DNA from: Haemophilus_A paraphrohaemolyticus_A
GTDB lineage: Bacteria > Pseudomonadota > Gammaproteobacteria > Enterobacterales > Pasteurellaceae
Direction: 5' to 3'
Length of the DNA stretch: 64,000 bases
Assembly: GCF_003253115.1 (NCBI RefSeq)
Contig: NZ_QEQF01000001.1
Coordinates: 310,001 to 374,000 of the forward strand
In this document: piece by piece, positions 1 to 9,252 of the stretch
Layout of the letters: every line of letters starts with the position of its first letter
Numbering within the stretch: position 1 is the stretch's first letter
Program-made: the position numbers and the translations under genes
The notes under the pieces: generated by a model
Databases searched by the model: none
The model's input: the letters and a program-made list of their open reading frames with translations, nothing else
What the model was told of the DNA's origin: nothing

Positions 1-511
1 AAATTTTCTGATACGACAGCATCAACAACGTTCGCCATTTGTCATTATTCTGTTCATCTTTTCCCATATTCGCGATATTGGGAAAACGTCCCCACTGCTC
101 AAAACCGTACTTAAACATTAAATTTTGGCTTACTTGGTTCATCTCAAATACATAAGCCATCAAGGTGTGAATCTGATGATTCAACATTTCGGCTTGCATA
201 AATTCGATAATTTTTGAGCCGTAGCCTTTACCTTTCGCACTGGCATCTAAGTAAATGCTAATCTCAGACGTATGCACAAAAGCAGGGCGCTCATAAAAAG
301 GGGAAAAACTAAACCACCCTGCAATCCCTGCTTCATCTTCCACCGTCCAGATCGGATATTTTTCGCTTGAAAGGTGGAAATCAAACCACGCTCGGCGGTT
401 TTCTGTGCTGGCTAACTCAAGATCCGCGGTAATTTGATGGGTTGGAATCGCTTGGTTGTAAATATCTAAAATGGTTTGGAAATCAGTTTCTATTGATTTT
501 CGGATCTGCAT
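1..511 (-). CDS. GNAT family N-acetyltransferase (3' end beyond window)
   Basis: Reading leftwards from an ATG at 511 the frame stays open to the window edge, giving 170 residues with no stop. The protein starts MQIRKSIETDFQTILDIYNQ, like phosphinothricin/YhcA-type GNAT acetyltransferases, which transfer acetyl from acetyl-CoA to small amines. The acetyl-CoA binding loop appears as SAKGKGYGSKII (around residues 107-118), followed by a typical 'N..S..L..KYGFE' C-terminal motif. The substrate cannot be told. It lies 47 bases upstream of the narQ stop and may be transcribed with it. Only a few residues are probably missing. Confidence 0.75.
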   Translation of the reverse strand, partial: MQIRKSIETDFQTILDIYNQAIPTHQITADLELASTENRRAWFDFHLSSEKYPIWTVEDEAGIAGWFSFSPFYERPAFVHTSEISIYLDASAKGKGYGSKIIEFMQAEMLNHQIHTLMAYVFEMNQVSQNLMFKYGFEQWGRFPNIANMGKDEQNNDKWRTLLMLSYQKI

Positions 512-558
512 TCTCTGTCCTTTTTCAAAATAGTGAAATTTTTTAACCGCTTGTCGTA

Positions 559-2271
559 TTAGCGTTGCCCTAACATATTAGGCAATACAACCATTACTTG
601 AAAACCGCCATCTGAACGATTACTGAAACTCAATTCGCCATTTAATTCGGCAGCTCGTTCTTTCATAATGGTTAAGCCATAATGCCCTTCAGGCTCTAAA
701 ACAGTTTCAACGCCTTTGCCATTGTCTTGAATAATTAGATAGTGCTCGCCTTCTGAATTGGTGTCGGCTAGCACATCAATTTCGGTTGCATCAGCATGTT
801 TAATAGCATTGATGACCGCCTCACGGGTAATTTGCAATACGTGCACTTGCTCTTGGGCATTAAACATCAGCGAAGGCAGTTTACAATTTAGGCGAATTTG
901 GGCAGACGTGCGGGAACGTAAGGTGTCCAACATTCGCTCTAATGCACTGGTTAAATTAGACTCCTCAATAGTTAAGCGGAATGTTGAAAGTAGCTCTCGC
1001 AGTTGGCTATACGCATCGTTCAGTGCTTTTTCTAAATCATTTAGAATGCTCGCTTGTTTTTGCCAATCTTGAGCCTTTTCGCCATTACGTTTGAGTAAGC
1101 TCAACTGAATTTTAAAGAAGGTAAGCGACTGCGCTAGAGAATCGTGCAATTCTCTGGCAATAATCGACCGTTCTTCCATCAAAATAAGTTGCTGTTGCTG
1201 CTTATGGTTTTTCACAACATAAACGCTCCGCCCAATCATTTCTGATACACTCTGAATTAAGCGCTCATCAGGGCAAAGTAAGGAAGGTTTCCAACGTAAC
1301 ATCGCAATTTTTTCATTTTCAATCGCTATTTCGTGTTGTTGCCAATGGCTAGAAAGCAAGTCTTGATCAATCTTAACATTCCAATAATCTGCCCCATAAA
1401 CTTCAATTGCAATGCCTTTGAGCTGTTCATTATCCAGAACTGTCTCCAACACTTGATGCAGAAGATCTTTGCTAATAGGCTTAGAAGTTAAAATTTGCGA
1501 GCAGTGATAAAGCACCATAATGGAGCGGTTTACAGCGGTCAAACGGCGCGTTTTATCTGCCACTTTTTCTTCCAGTGAACTATACAATTTTTCCAATTCG
1601 CTTGCCATTTGAGTAAAAGTTTTTGACAACACGCCCAGTTCATTGGGTTCGTTAATCGCAAGTTCTACGTGGTTAAAATCTTCCTGTTGAATTTGCTGGC
1701 TAGCAAGCACAAGCTGATCAAGATGTCGAATAATGCGTCGGCGTGTGTACCAAACGCCATAATAGGCTAGGGCAATAATAAGCAACATCGAAATAGCGAT
1801 TACACCAATCGCAATCATCAATTTCTGTTCAGCAAATTTCTGTAAATTCTTCACGAAAGTATCAATCTCATCGACATAATACTCTATATTGCTAAGATAT
1901 TGCCGTTTATCTTGCGTTTCGATATAAGTCGCCATTTGAGACCAATGTGCTTTGAGATTTTGATAACCTTGTGTGACTTTCTCAGGGGCACAGTCGGAAT
2001 GGAGCTCTTCATATAAGGCATTAAGACTAGCTTGATATTCTGCCAAACGTGAGCTGCGGATTTCAGGATGGAATTCCATTTCGTGCAAGAAACGGTAGCT
2101 TTGATAGCGCAACGAACCTGCCACGTTAATCAACCGAGCGTCTGCGTGGTTACTCCACATAATACCTAGCGAAATGCCGCTAATCAGTGTCGCAAAAGCA
2201 ATAATGGTGAAGAAATAAAGCCCGATACGACGGGCAATAGAATTTTTAGGATTAACGACAAAAGTGTTCAT
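559..2271 (-). CDS. narQ: Nitrate/nitrite sensor histidine kinase NarQ
   Basis: This is a membrane sensor kinase that signals periplasmic nitrate or nitrite to a NarP/NarL-type response regulator. Of its 570 residues (E. coli NarQ has 566), TM1 is about 16-38 and TM2 about 150-172. Between them the nitrate-binding P-box reads INVAGSLRYQSYR (48-60). A HAMP linker follows TM2. The HisKA_3-type H-box RELHDSLAQSL has phospho-acceptor His376, and an N-box (REAVINAIKH) and G-box (DNGKGV) lie near the C-terminus. No response regulator gene is adjacent. NarX is the alternative, but length and the P-box fit NarQ, the usual sensor in Pasteurellaceae. Confidence 0.87.
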   Translation of the reverse strand: MNTFVVNPKNSIARRIGLYFFTIIAFATLISGISLGIMWSNHADARLINVAGSLRYQSYRFLHEMEFHPEIRSSRLAEYQASLNALYEELHSDCAPEKVTQGYQNLKAHWSQMATYIETQDKRQYLSNIEYYVDEIDTFVKNLQKFAEQKLMIAIGVIAISMLLIIALAYYGVWYTRRRIIRHLDQLVLASQQIQQEDFNHVELAINEPNELGVLSKTFTQMASELEKLYSSLEEKVADKTRRLTAVNRSIMVLYHCSQILTSKPISKDLLHQVLETVLDNEQLKGIAIEVYGADYWNVKIDQDLLSSHWQQHEIAIENEKIAMLRWKPSLLCPDERLIQSVSEMIGRSVYVVKNHKQQQQLILMEERSIIARELHDSLAQSLTFFKIQLSLLKRNGEKAQDWQKQASILNDLEKALNDAYSQLRELLSTFRLTIEESNLTSALERMLDTLRSRTSAQIRLNCKLPSLMFNAQEQVHVLQITREAVINAIKHADATEIDVLADTNSEGEHYLIIQDNGKGVETVLEPEGHYGLTIMKERAAELNGELSFSNRSDGGFQVMVVLPNMLGQR

Positions 2272-2291
2272 TGGAGATTATCGTGAGTAGA

Positions 2292-3110
2292 TTAAAGTTG
2301 GAATAATTGCGTGAGTTCTGTAGCAATGCTATCTTCGCTGTTCGAGCCAATGGTTTTATCCGCTTTTTGCTGCACTTCGTCTTCAGCCCCCCCCATTGCA
2401 ATGCCTAAGCCTACAAGTTGTAACATCGAAATATCGTTAAAATTATCTCCAAAGGCAACGACCTGAGCAAGGTTAATGCCTTCACGCTCAAGCAATTTCG
2501 CTAACATTGCTCCCTTGCTATTGCCAACAGCAGTAATATCAGCACGATCGACCCAAGACCATTCTGGACTAACTTGATCAAGCGGTAACGCATCGACAAA
2601 CTTTTGCATTTTGTCTAAATCAGGATCGCTAATTAGCACCTTCCACACCGTCGTGCCATTATCGATTTCTTTTTGGAATTTTTCGACTTGATGCACATCT
2701 GGTCGCACATTTTCTGGGCAAGAATCCACCCATTTTTGTAATTTAACAAAATGCGGGTTAAGTTCCTCGTAGGTCATTGCATCGCGGAAATAGACAGAAA
2801 CGTGGATGCCTTCTGCTTGTGCATTATTGATCAACATCGAAGCTAATGCTGGCGTGAGTGGATTGCTTTCCAATACATCATCTTTTTGGAAATCATAGAG
2901 GTAAGTGCCGTTACAGCAAACCACTGGTGTATCTAAATTCATTTCTGAATAGTAAGGACGAACTGCGGTGTGATGACGACCTGTTACAAAATAGACTTTT
3001 ATGCCTTTTTCTCTTGCCTTTTGAATCGCTTGTTTACTTGATTCCAGAATGGTTGCGTTCGGGGAAAGTAATGTGCCATCTAAATCAAAGGCAATGGCTT
3101 GATATTTCAT
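2292..3110 (-). CDS. ybhA: HAD-family phosphatase, YbhA-like (pyridoxal phosphate phosphatase)
   Basis: A 272-residue Cof-type HAD hydrolase of subclass IIB. Motif I is FDLDGTLL (nucleophile Asp9, acid/base Asp11), motif II lies in VTGRHH, and motif IV is GDNFNDISML near residue 221. The stretches VTGRHHTAVRPYYSEM and VVCCNGTYLYD closely follow E. coli YbhA, which dephosphorylates pyridoxal phosphate and some sugar phosphates in the cytoplasm. It starts downstream of a strong terminator and ends 20 bases before narQ, so narQ may be co-transcribed. Substrate is inferred from family resemblance only. Confidence 0.82.
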   Translation of the reverse strand: MKYQAIAFDLDGTLLSPNATILESSKQAIQKAREKGIKVYFVTGRHHTAVRPYYSEMNLDTPVVCCNGTYLYDFQKDDVLESNPLTPALASMLINNAQAEGIHVSVYFRDAMTYEELNPHFVKLQKWVDSCPENVRPDVHQVEKFQKEIDNGTTVWKVLISDPDLDKMQKFVDALPLDQVSPEWSWVDRADITAVGNSKGAMLAKLLEREGINLAQVVAFGDNFNDISMLQLVGLGIAMGGAEDEVQQKADKTIGSNSEDSIATELTQLFQL

Positions 3111-3130
3111 AAAAGTTCCTTTGTGTTTGA

Positions 3131-3168
3131 AAAAATAAAAAAGAAAGGGTAGCCAATTGGCTACCCTT
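3131..3168 (-). terminator. Rho-independent terminator of the OmpA-domain lipoprotein gene
   Basis: A perfect 10-bp inverted repeat (AAGGGTAGCC / GGCTACCCTT, 3145-3168) with a 4-base loop is followed on the minus strand by a T-rich run. It sits 32 bases after the stop of the lipoprotein gene. Confidence 0.85.
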
Positions 3169-3199
3169 ATATTCTACTCAGTTCTATAAACCCTGTAAA

Positions 3200-4048
3200 T
3201 TATTTACCAGAGTTATATGCTGGTGTTTGGTAAAGTGGTGCTGGACCATTAGGACCTGCAACGTTACTACCTTCGCTTTGTTTTACAAGTCCACCATTTG
3301 CAGAAATTTCTACACGACGGTTTGGACGTAAACAATCTTTCTCAGCTTGACCTTTCAAACCTTCACATGCTTTAACTTGATTTGCTTTACCATAGCCAAC
3401 TGCTTCGATTTGCGCAGTTACGCCTTGTTGGATTAAACGCTCTTTAACTATATTTGCACGACGGTTAGATAAATTTAAGTTGTAAGCTTCTGAACCTAAA
3501 CGGTCTGTGTAGCCTGCTACTTTAACTTGTTGTGCACCAGAAGATTTTAATTGTACTGCAACGTTATCAACAACTTCTTTACCTTTTGTTGTTAAGGTAT
3601 CTTTGTCGAAGTCAAATAAGAAGTCACCGCTTAAGTTGAATGATGCATTACCGTTACAACCGTTTGGATACCAGAAGAAGCTTTGTGCATTCATATTTTT
3701 GTCAAAACCGATTTTGAATTGACAGATTTTGTGAACACCATTTTCACGGTAGTTAAATACGTAGTCCCATTCACGAACGCCATATAAGCCTTCTTCAAAG
3801 TGAGGACGACCAATTAAGTAATAAAGTTGATCTTTATTCATACCACGTTCAATTTGACGAACGTTTTCCCAGTTTGGCCATGAACCAAATTGTGAACCAT
3901 CGTGATTGAATTCTGACTCTGAAATTTTAGGGAATACAGGATTCTCAATAAAACCTTCATCTGATACTTTGCTTAAATTACCACACGCAGCAACTGCAAT
4001 CGCTACGCTTGATAATAACAAACCACGAAAAACTGTTGTTTTTTTCAT
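3200..4048 (-). CDS. Outer-membrane lipoprotein with BamE-like and OmpA domains
   Basis: The 282-residue precursor begins with a lipoprotein signal peptide ending in the lipobox AVAAC-G (Cys22). Residues about 58-125 look like a SmpA/BamE domain (VRQIERGMNKDQLYYLIGRP, then an aromatic WDYVFNY strand). Residues about 140-250 form an OmpA-like peptidoglycan-binding domain: FDFDKDTL, GYTDRLGSEAYNLNLSNRR, and the C-terminal NRRVEI. It probably tethers the outer membrane to peptidoglycan and may touch BAM-related functions; that second role is inference. An AAGGAAT ribosome site precedes the ATG, and the gene appears monocistronic with its own terminator. Confidence 0.85.
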   Translation of the reverse strand: MKKTTVFRGLLLSSVAIAVAACGNLSKVSDEGFIENPVFPKISESEFNHDGSQFGSWPNWENVRQIERGMNKDQLYYLIGRPHFEEGLYGVREWDYVFNYRENGVHKICQFKIGFDKNMNAQSFFWYPNGCNGNASFNLSGDFLFDFDKDTLTTKGKEVVDNVAVQLKSSGAQQVKVAGYTDRLGSEAYNLNLSNRRANIVKERLIQQGVTAQIEAVGYGKANQVKACEGLKGQAEKDCLRPNRRVEISANGGLVKQSEGSNVAGPNGPAPLYQTPAYNSGK

Positions 4049-4192
4049 TTTTTTATTCCTTTATTAATAAAGACACGATTTAGTAAGGCGAATTTTCTCA
4101 AAATCCAACCAGTATACTTAACTAGATTTTGATGAATCGCGAAAATTCTACAATACTACGCAATGAATTTCTATACTTATTCAATATAATTA

Positions 4193-5908
4193 TTAAACAA
4201 TTACATTTTCTACACGTAACTGTAAATTCTTATTACCTTTATACTCATTTATGTCAAGTTTGTAAATTATTTTAGCTTGTTTAATCGAAAGATCAGGGAA
4301 TAATCGGGTATCAATATTGAACCAAATGGCATCTAATAACATACCTTGTTGGTTTTCTAGCATCATTTTTAGGTGGTTTCCGCCTAACAATCGCTGTTGC
4401 AATATTTTAAAATCTCCTTCAAACGTTGGTTCTGGAAAATGTTGTCCCCAAGGTCCTGCCTGTTGTAATAAACTTGCAGTTTCCAAGGAAAATTCGCCCG
4501 CTTGTAATTCGCCATCGGTGTAAATCACACCTCGCAATAGCTCTGGTTCAATCATTTCGTTAATCACTTCATCAAAAATTTTCTGAAATTTAAAGAAGTG
4601 ATCTTGGTGAATGGTTAAACCTGCCGCCATTGCGTGACCACCAAACTTAACGATCAAATCAGGATAAAGCGTATCAATTCGCTCAAGTACATCCCGCATA
4701 TGCAATCCAGATATAGAACGTGCCGAGCCTTTGATAAATTCGCTTTCTTCACTCTCTTGAGCAAAGGCAATCACAGGACGGTGAAACTGATCTTTAATGC
4801 GTGAAGCCAAAATGCCAATCACGCCTTGATGCCAATCAGGCTGATAAAGCGTAATGCCATAGGCTTGATCTTTTTGAGAGAGTTTTGGCAATTTTGCACA
4901 AATCGACAAAGCCTCTGTTTTCATCTCTTGCTCGAACTCTTTGCGAGTTTGATTGAGGCTATCAAGCTCAAATGCCAATTGCCGTGCTAAATCCATATTA
5001 TCCGCAATTAGTAACTCTACACCGAGAGACATATTCTCTAATCGCCCTGCTGCATTTAATCGCGGTGCAATTGCAAAACCTAAATCAGCCGCTTGTAAAT
5101 TAATTAAATCGCGTTTACTCACCTCTGCCAAGGCTTTAATCCCCGCACGGCAAGCGCCAGAACGAATACGGCTTAATCCTTGATGGACTAAAATACGATT
5201 ATTGTGATCAAGAGGCACCACATCAGCAACCGTGCCCAGTGCGACCAAATCGAGCAATTCAGCTAAATTGGGTTCTGAGCCTGTAAATAGATTTTCTTCT
5301 CGCATCTTGCCACGTAGTGCTAGCATTACATAGAACGCGACGCCTACGCCTGCCAAAGATTTCGAAGGAAATTCACAATAGGGTAAGTTGGGATTAACCA
5401 TCGCATCTGCTTTGGGGAAACTGTCTGCCGGTAAATGATGATCGGTAACTAGAACCTCGATTCCATGCAATTTTAGATAATCAATCCCTTCAAAAGAGGA
5501 TATGCCATTATCAACGGTAATCACCAAATCTGCCCCTTTGATCACCACCATTTCCGCTACGCTTAAACTTAATCCATAGCCTTGCAAGAAACGATCGGGA
5601 ATCAAATATTCTACTTGGCTAAAACCGAACTGGCGTAATGCCAATAAGGTTAATGCAGTACTGGTTGCCCCGTCCGCATCAAAGTCGCCTACAATCACAA
5701 TCCGAGATTGCTTTTTGTAGGCTTGCACTAAAATTTCGACCGCTTGTTCAATGCCCGCCAACTGTTTTGGGCGATGTAAAAACTTCAATGTTCGCTCTAA
5801 TTCTTGAGGAGATTGAACGCCTCGACTTTGATATAAGCGGTTTAAGAGCGGATGATCGGAGAGTTTTTCCTGAGTTAAAAGCGGTCGTTTTTTTATAATT
5901 TTTTGCAC
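4193..5908 (-). CDS. recJ: Single-stranded-DNA-specific exonuclease RecJ
   Basis: RecJ digests single-stranded DNA 5' to 3' in recombination and mismatch repair. The 571-residue protein (E. coli 577) has the DHH-family metal motifs GDFDADGATS (around 74-83) and VTDHHLP (around 154-160), the DHHA1 region with KFGGHAMAAGL, and a C-terminal OB-like domain. The start codon is GTG at 5908, only three bases after the dsbC stop, with a GGAAG site inside the end of dsbC, so translation is probably coupled. The dsbC-recJ pairing is the same as in E. coli. Confidence 0.97.
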   Translation of the reverse strand: MQKIIKKRPLLTQEKLSDHPLLNRLYQSRGVQSPQELERTLKFLHRPKQLAGIEQAVEILVQAYKKQSRIVIVGDFDADGATSTALTLLALRQFGFSQVEYLIPDRFLQGYGLSLSVAEMVVIKGADLVITVDNGISSFEGIDYLKLHGIEVLVTDHHLPADSFPKADAMVNPNLPYCEFPSKSLAGVGVAFYVMLALRGKMREENLFTGSEPNLAELLDLVALGTVADVVPLDHNNRILVHQGLSRIRSGACRAGIKALAEVSKRDLINLQAADLGFAIAPRLNAAGRLENMSLGVELLIADNMDLARQLAFELDSLNQTRKEFEQEMKTEALSICAKLPKLSQKDQAYGITLYQPDWHQGVIGILASRIKDQFHRPVIAFAQESEESEFIKGSARSISGLHMRDVLERIDTLYPDLIVKFGGHAMAAGLTIHQDHFFKFQKIFDEVINEMIEPELLRGVIYTDGELQAGEFSLETASLLQQAGPWGQHFPEPTFEGDFKILQQRLLGGNHLKMMLENQQGMLLDAIWFNIDTRLFPDLSIKQAKIIYKLDINEYKGNKNLQLRVENVIV

Positions 5909-5911
5909 AAT

Positions 5912-6625
5912 CTATTTTTCTTCCGCCAACATTTTCGCAAGCTGTTTTGGCTCTACATAACCACCAATCACGCTACCTGTCCCGGTCACCATATAAGGCG
6001 TGCCTGTTACGCCAAACTGAATACCCAAGTCATAATGTTTTTTCACGATATTTGGGGCTTTTAATGTTTTTGGTAATTCTCCGTTTTCTGCATCATTTAA
6101 CGCTTTCACTTTATCCGCTGCCGTCCAGATTGCTTCCATCTGTTTTGCCGTTTGCGTGTTCATTCCGCCGCGAGGGAAAGCAAGGAAACGAAGAGTAATT
6201 CCTTCATCATTATACTCTTTAATTCGTTGATGCATTAAATGGCAATAATGGCAGGTAATATCCATAAAAATATTCACCACATACTTCTCATTTTTAGCAG
6301 GGTACGTGATCATCTCATTTTGTAACGCATTTAGCTCAGCCATTTTGGATTGATGCGTAATATCAGTTACCTTACCATTTTTAAGTTCTAATACTTGGAT
6401 CTGACCATTTAAGACATAACGCCCATCATTGCTGATATAAACCACGCCTTCATTTGAGCTTGCCGTTTTAAAATGAGGAATTGGCGAGTCACTAATGCGA
6501 ACATTCGTTGCCCCCATTTTTTCCAAAGTTGCTTTTAAGTTCACATCACCTGCCATTACATTTGCAGAGATTAATCCTGCTGAGAATAGGACAAAGCTTA
6601 ATTTTGCCATCTGATTTTTTTTCAT
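5912..6625 (-). CDS. dsbC: Thiol:disulfide interchange protein DsbC
   Basis: Periplasmic disulfide isomerase of 237 residues with an N-terminal signal peptide (cleavage likely after ...SANVMA, residue 25). An N-terminal dimerisation domain precedes the thioredoxin-fold domain. The active site is CHYC (Cys125-Cys128) where E. coli DsbC has CGYC, and the cis-proline loop is TGTPYMV. It uses ATG at 6625 with an AGGA site 6 bases upstream. It lies between mepM (18-base gap) and recJ (3-base gap), forming one envelope/DNA-repair operon. Confidence 0.95.
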   Translation of the reverse strand: MKKNQMAKLSFVLFSAGLISANVMAGDVNLKATLEKMGATNVRISDSPIPHFKTASSNEGVVYISNDGRYVLNGQIQVLELKNGKVTDITHQSKMAELNALQNEMITYPAKNEKYVVNIFMDITCHYCHLMHQRIKEYNDEGITLRFLAFPRGGMNTQTAKQMEAIWTAADKVKALNDAENGELPKTLKAPNIVKKHYDLGIQFGVTGTPYMVTGTGSVIGGYVEPKQLAKMLAEEK

Positions 6626-6643
6626 AATTTCCTACTTTATGTT

Positions 6644-8101
6644 TTAAAGTTTAAGTTTCTCTTGAACGTTTTTCGCACGCTCTAAGAAGTTTTTACGCTC
6701 TTTACTTGCCATATCTGAGCCAGAACCTGGTAATTTCACCGTCATTGGGTTCACAGGTCTGCCATTGATATGAAACTCATAGTGTAAATGAGGCCCTGTC
6801 GAACCGCCCGAATTGCCAGATAGCGCAATTCGCTCCCCTTTTCGCACCGTTTGCCCTGGTTTGACTAATGGCTTACTTAAATGCATATACACGGTGGTAA
6901 TATGCCCGTGACGAATTTTGATATAGCGACCTGCACCGTGAGCTTGGAATGCCACGTGTTCAACCACACCATCGCTTGGTGCGATAATTGGTGTACCTGT
7001 TGGAACCCCAAAGTCTACTCCATTATGCGGACGAACGCGTTTGGTAATGGGATGCAAGCGACGAGGATTAAACGGTGAAGAAACCCGAGCGGTAAACAAC
7101 AACGGCTGACGTGCAAAGCCTTTGGTCAGAGTTTCCCCGTGATTACTATAATAACGTCCATTTGAGGCTTGGATTGCATAGTAGCGTTTTTTACCATTTT
7201 CAATCAAAATGCCTTCTACGTTACCAATATCAGTCACCGTATCATTAATATATTCTTGGCGAACTAAAATTGCAAAACGATCGCCATTTTTCAGCTTGCT
7301 AGTTGCAATTTGTGATTGTAATCCAACCGCTAGCTGATTGATTTGGCGATCTGATAACCCTACATTTCGCAAACTGGTGGTAAAACTGCCTTGAATCGCC
7401 CCTTTTATTACATCTTGTCGCCAAACGCCTTTTTTCTCAATGCTCTGGTAACTGAACTTGCCATTTTCTTGGCGTTCATAAATGCGTTCTTCTTTTTCGG
7501 AGACCAACCAATTGAGATATTCCAATTCACCGAAGTTATCTAACACCCAGTAGAATTGTTGTCCTGCTTCAAGCTTGCCTAATGCGGGATATTGACGAAT
7601 TAAGGCTTTTGCATCATCGTCACCCAAACCAGACTGCTCAAGCACATCACTTAATTTATCGCCTTTAATCACCACATAGCTAAATTGATCTTGGATGCGT
7701 AATGCTTCATCAGCAATATTGACAATATCGCTAATCAATAGCTCTGCTTCTTCTGGCAATTTTTCTTGTGCCACTTTGGGCTTACCCTCTTTACCTTCTT
7801 CCTCATCATCTTCAGAGGCTAATTCATCATCGTAAGAAGTAGCATTAGGGTCTTCAGTTAAATCTTGTTTTTTCTCTGCTTGTTCAGTGTCTGAATTCGT
7901 GCTTTCCACATCATCGACAATATCGTTATCTAAATCATCTAAAATAATGACATTTTCTTGCGATGACGCATTCAATGGTGTTTGTTTTTTTAATGAAAGG
8001 GCAATGCCAATACCAATAGAGAGTACCGCCATCAAAAACAGAAATATTCTAATTTTCTTTTTCTTCCGTCTTCGATCCCTTGCGAAAATAATGCGTGACA
8101 A
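6644..8101 (-). CDS. mepM: Murein DD-endopeptidase MepM-like (M23 family)
   Basis: A 485-residue inner-membrane-anchored peptidoglycan hydrolase that cuts D-Ala-mDAP cross-links to let the sacculus grow. A basic N-terminus precedes one TM segment (about 18-36); an acidic linker (about 50-125, rich in D and E) and an OapA/LysM-like domain follow; the C-terminal LytM domain has the zinc ligands in HNGVDFG and HLHYEF. The start appears to be TTG at 8101, supported by AGGAT about 8 bases upstream; no ATG occurs before the TM segment. It is divergent from znuC, as in other gamma-proteobacteria. Confidence 0.88.
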   Translation of the reverse strand: MSRIIFARDRRRKKKKIRIFLFLMAVLSIGIGIALSLKKQTPLNASSQENVIILDDLDNDIVDDVESTNSDTEQAEKKQDLTEDPNATSYDDELASEDDEEEGKEGKPKVAQEKLPEEAELLISDIVNIADEALRIQDQFSYVVIKGDKLSDVLEQSGLGDDDAKALIRQYPALGKLEAGQQFYWVLDNFGELEYLNWLVSEKEERIYERQENGKFSYQSIEKKGVWRQDVIKGAIQGSFTTSLRNVGLSDRQINQLAVGLQSQIATSKLKNGDRFAILVRQEYINDTVTDIGNVEGILIENGKKRYYAIQASNGRYYSNHGETLTKGFARQPLLFTARVSSPFNPRRLHPITKRVRPHNGVDFGVPTGTPIIAPSDGVVEHVAFQAHGAGRYIKIRHGHITTVYMHLSKPLVKPGQTVRKGERIALSGNSGGSTGPHLHYEFHINGRPVNPMTVKLPGSGSDMASKERKNFLERAKNVQEKLKL

Positions 8102-8199
8102 AATCTATCCTGTGCGTTTTTATGTAAATTTACTGAAAATTTTCGACAAGATTGTAAAAGAAAAATTCCATCTTGTCATTTAGATAAAAATCCGTTAAG

Positions 8200-9054
8200 T
8201 TGAGCAACCCAATAAATCCCCAAACTTTTTATGAAAATAGTATGAAAATCCATCAAATCACGCCTCTATCCCACTCAGAAAAATTGCTCCGTCAAACTAA
8301 AGGCGAAATATTAGTTTCACTTAAGCAGATTGAAGTGGAGTTTAACGGTAATAAGGCGTTAAAAAATATCAATTTAACCATCTACGCCAACGAAATTATG
8401 ACAATTGTTGGACCAAATGGAGGGGGAAAATCGACCTTATTAAAAGTTTTACTTAAATTACTGACACCAACCAAAGGCAAGGTGGAACATAAAAAAGGGC
8501 TAAAAATCGGCTACGTGCCTCAAAAATTGTATCTTGATCACTCAATGCCGATTACTGTCAAAAAATTTCTTTCACTTAAGCCTCATTGCAAACCTTCTGC
8601 GATTGATGAAGCATTAAAGCTCTTTTCAATTGAACATTTAGCACAAAATAGTATGCAAAAGTTATCAGGCGGGGAGCTACAACGTGTACTGCTGGCTCGG
8701 GCAATTTTAGACAGGCCTCAACTTTTAGTGCTAGATGAGCCAATGCAAGGGGTGGATATTTCAGGGCAAACTGAGCTTTATCAGCTTTTAAACAATACGA
8801 GAAAATCGCTCAACTGTGCGATCTTGATGGTTTCTCACGATCTCAATATTGTGATGGCGAATACTGATCAGGTCATTTGCGTGAACCGCCATATTTGCTG
8901 CGCGGGTACGCCTGAGGTTATTACAAACGATCCGCACTTCATTCACTTCTTTGGTGACCAATTTGCTCAAAATGTGGCATTTTACTCGCACCATCATAAC
9001 CATCATCATAATTTACACGGCGATGTATGTAGTGGGGTTTGTCAGTGTAATTAA
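8200..9054 (+). CDS. znuC: Zinc ABC transporter ATP-binding protein ZnuC
   Basis: ATPase subunit of the high-affinity zinc importer. Walker A is GPNGGGKST, signature LSGGELQ, Walker B LLVLDEP, and the H-loop is SHD. The C-terminus is His/Cys-rich (HHHNHHHNLHGDVCSGVCQC), typical of zinc transport. The frame opens at TTG 8200; an in-frame ATG at 8242 (MKIHQITPLS) gives a 270-residue product and could be the true start, as neither has a clear ribosome site. The divergent mepM supports identity, but no znuB or znuA follows: sucA is next. Confidence 0.88.
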   Translation: MSNPINPQTFYENSMKIHQITPLSHSEKLLRQTKGEILVSLKQIEVEFNGNKALKNINLTIYANEIMTIVGPNGGGKSTLLKVLLKLLTPTKGKVEHKKGLKIGYVPQKLYLDHSMPITVKKFLSLKPHCKPSAIDEALKLFSIEHLAQNSMQKLSGGELQRVLLARAILDRPQLLVLDEPMQGVDISGQTELYQLLNNTRKSLNCAILMVSHDLNIVMANTDQVICVNRHICCAGTPEVITNDPHFIHFFGDQFAQNVAFYSHHHNHHHNLHGDVCSGVCQCN

Positions 9055-9209
9055 ATAAATTTCCTCATCAATAACTTCTGCCAAATACGAAGGCATACTC
9101 ATCGCTTCATTCAGTATGAGCATCTCAATGTAGTCAATTTTCCTCTTCGATTTGCTAAAAGTTTGTTAAAAATATGACATTGCTCACAGTTCTCACTCCA
9201 AAATTAGAG

Positions 9210-9215
9210 TATAAT
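9210..9215 (+). promoter_or_regulatory. Probable -10 element of the sucAB promoter
   Basis: A perfect TATAAT lies 38 bases before the sucA ATG. The -35 is poor, suggesting activator dependence. An AAAGG ribosome site follows at about 9238. Confidence 0.5.
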
Positions 9216-9252
9216 TGAAAAGTCCTATACAACCCATAAAGGTTAGACTGCT

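Noticed and set aside
9018..9160. A short minus-strand frame (MLILNEAMSMPSYLAEVIDE...) overlapping the end of znuC, considered as a znuB or other gene remnant
   Set aside because: Only about 36 codons from the first ATG, no ribosome site, overlaps znuC and matches no family I recognise. Possibly debris, but unsupported.
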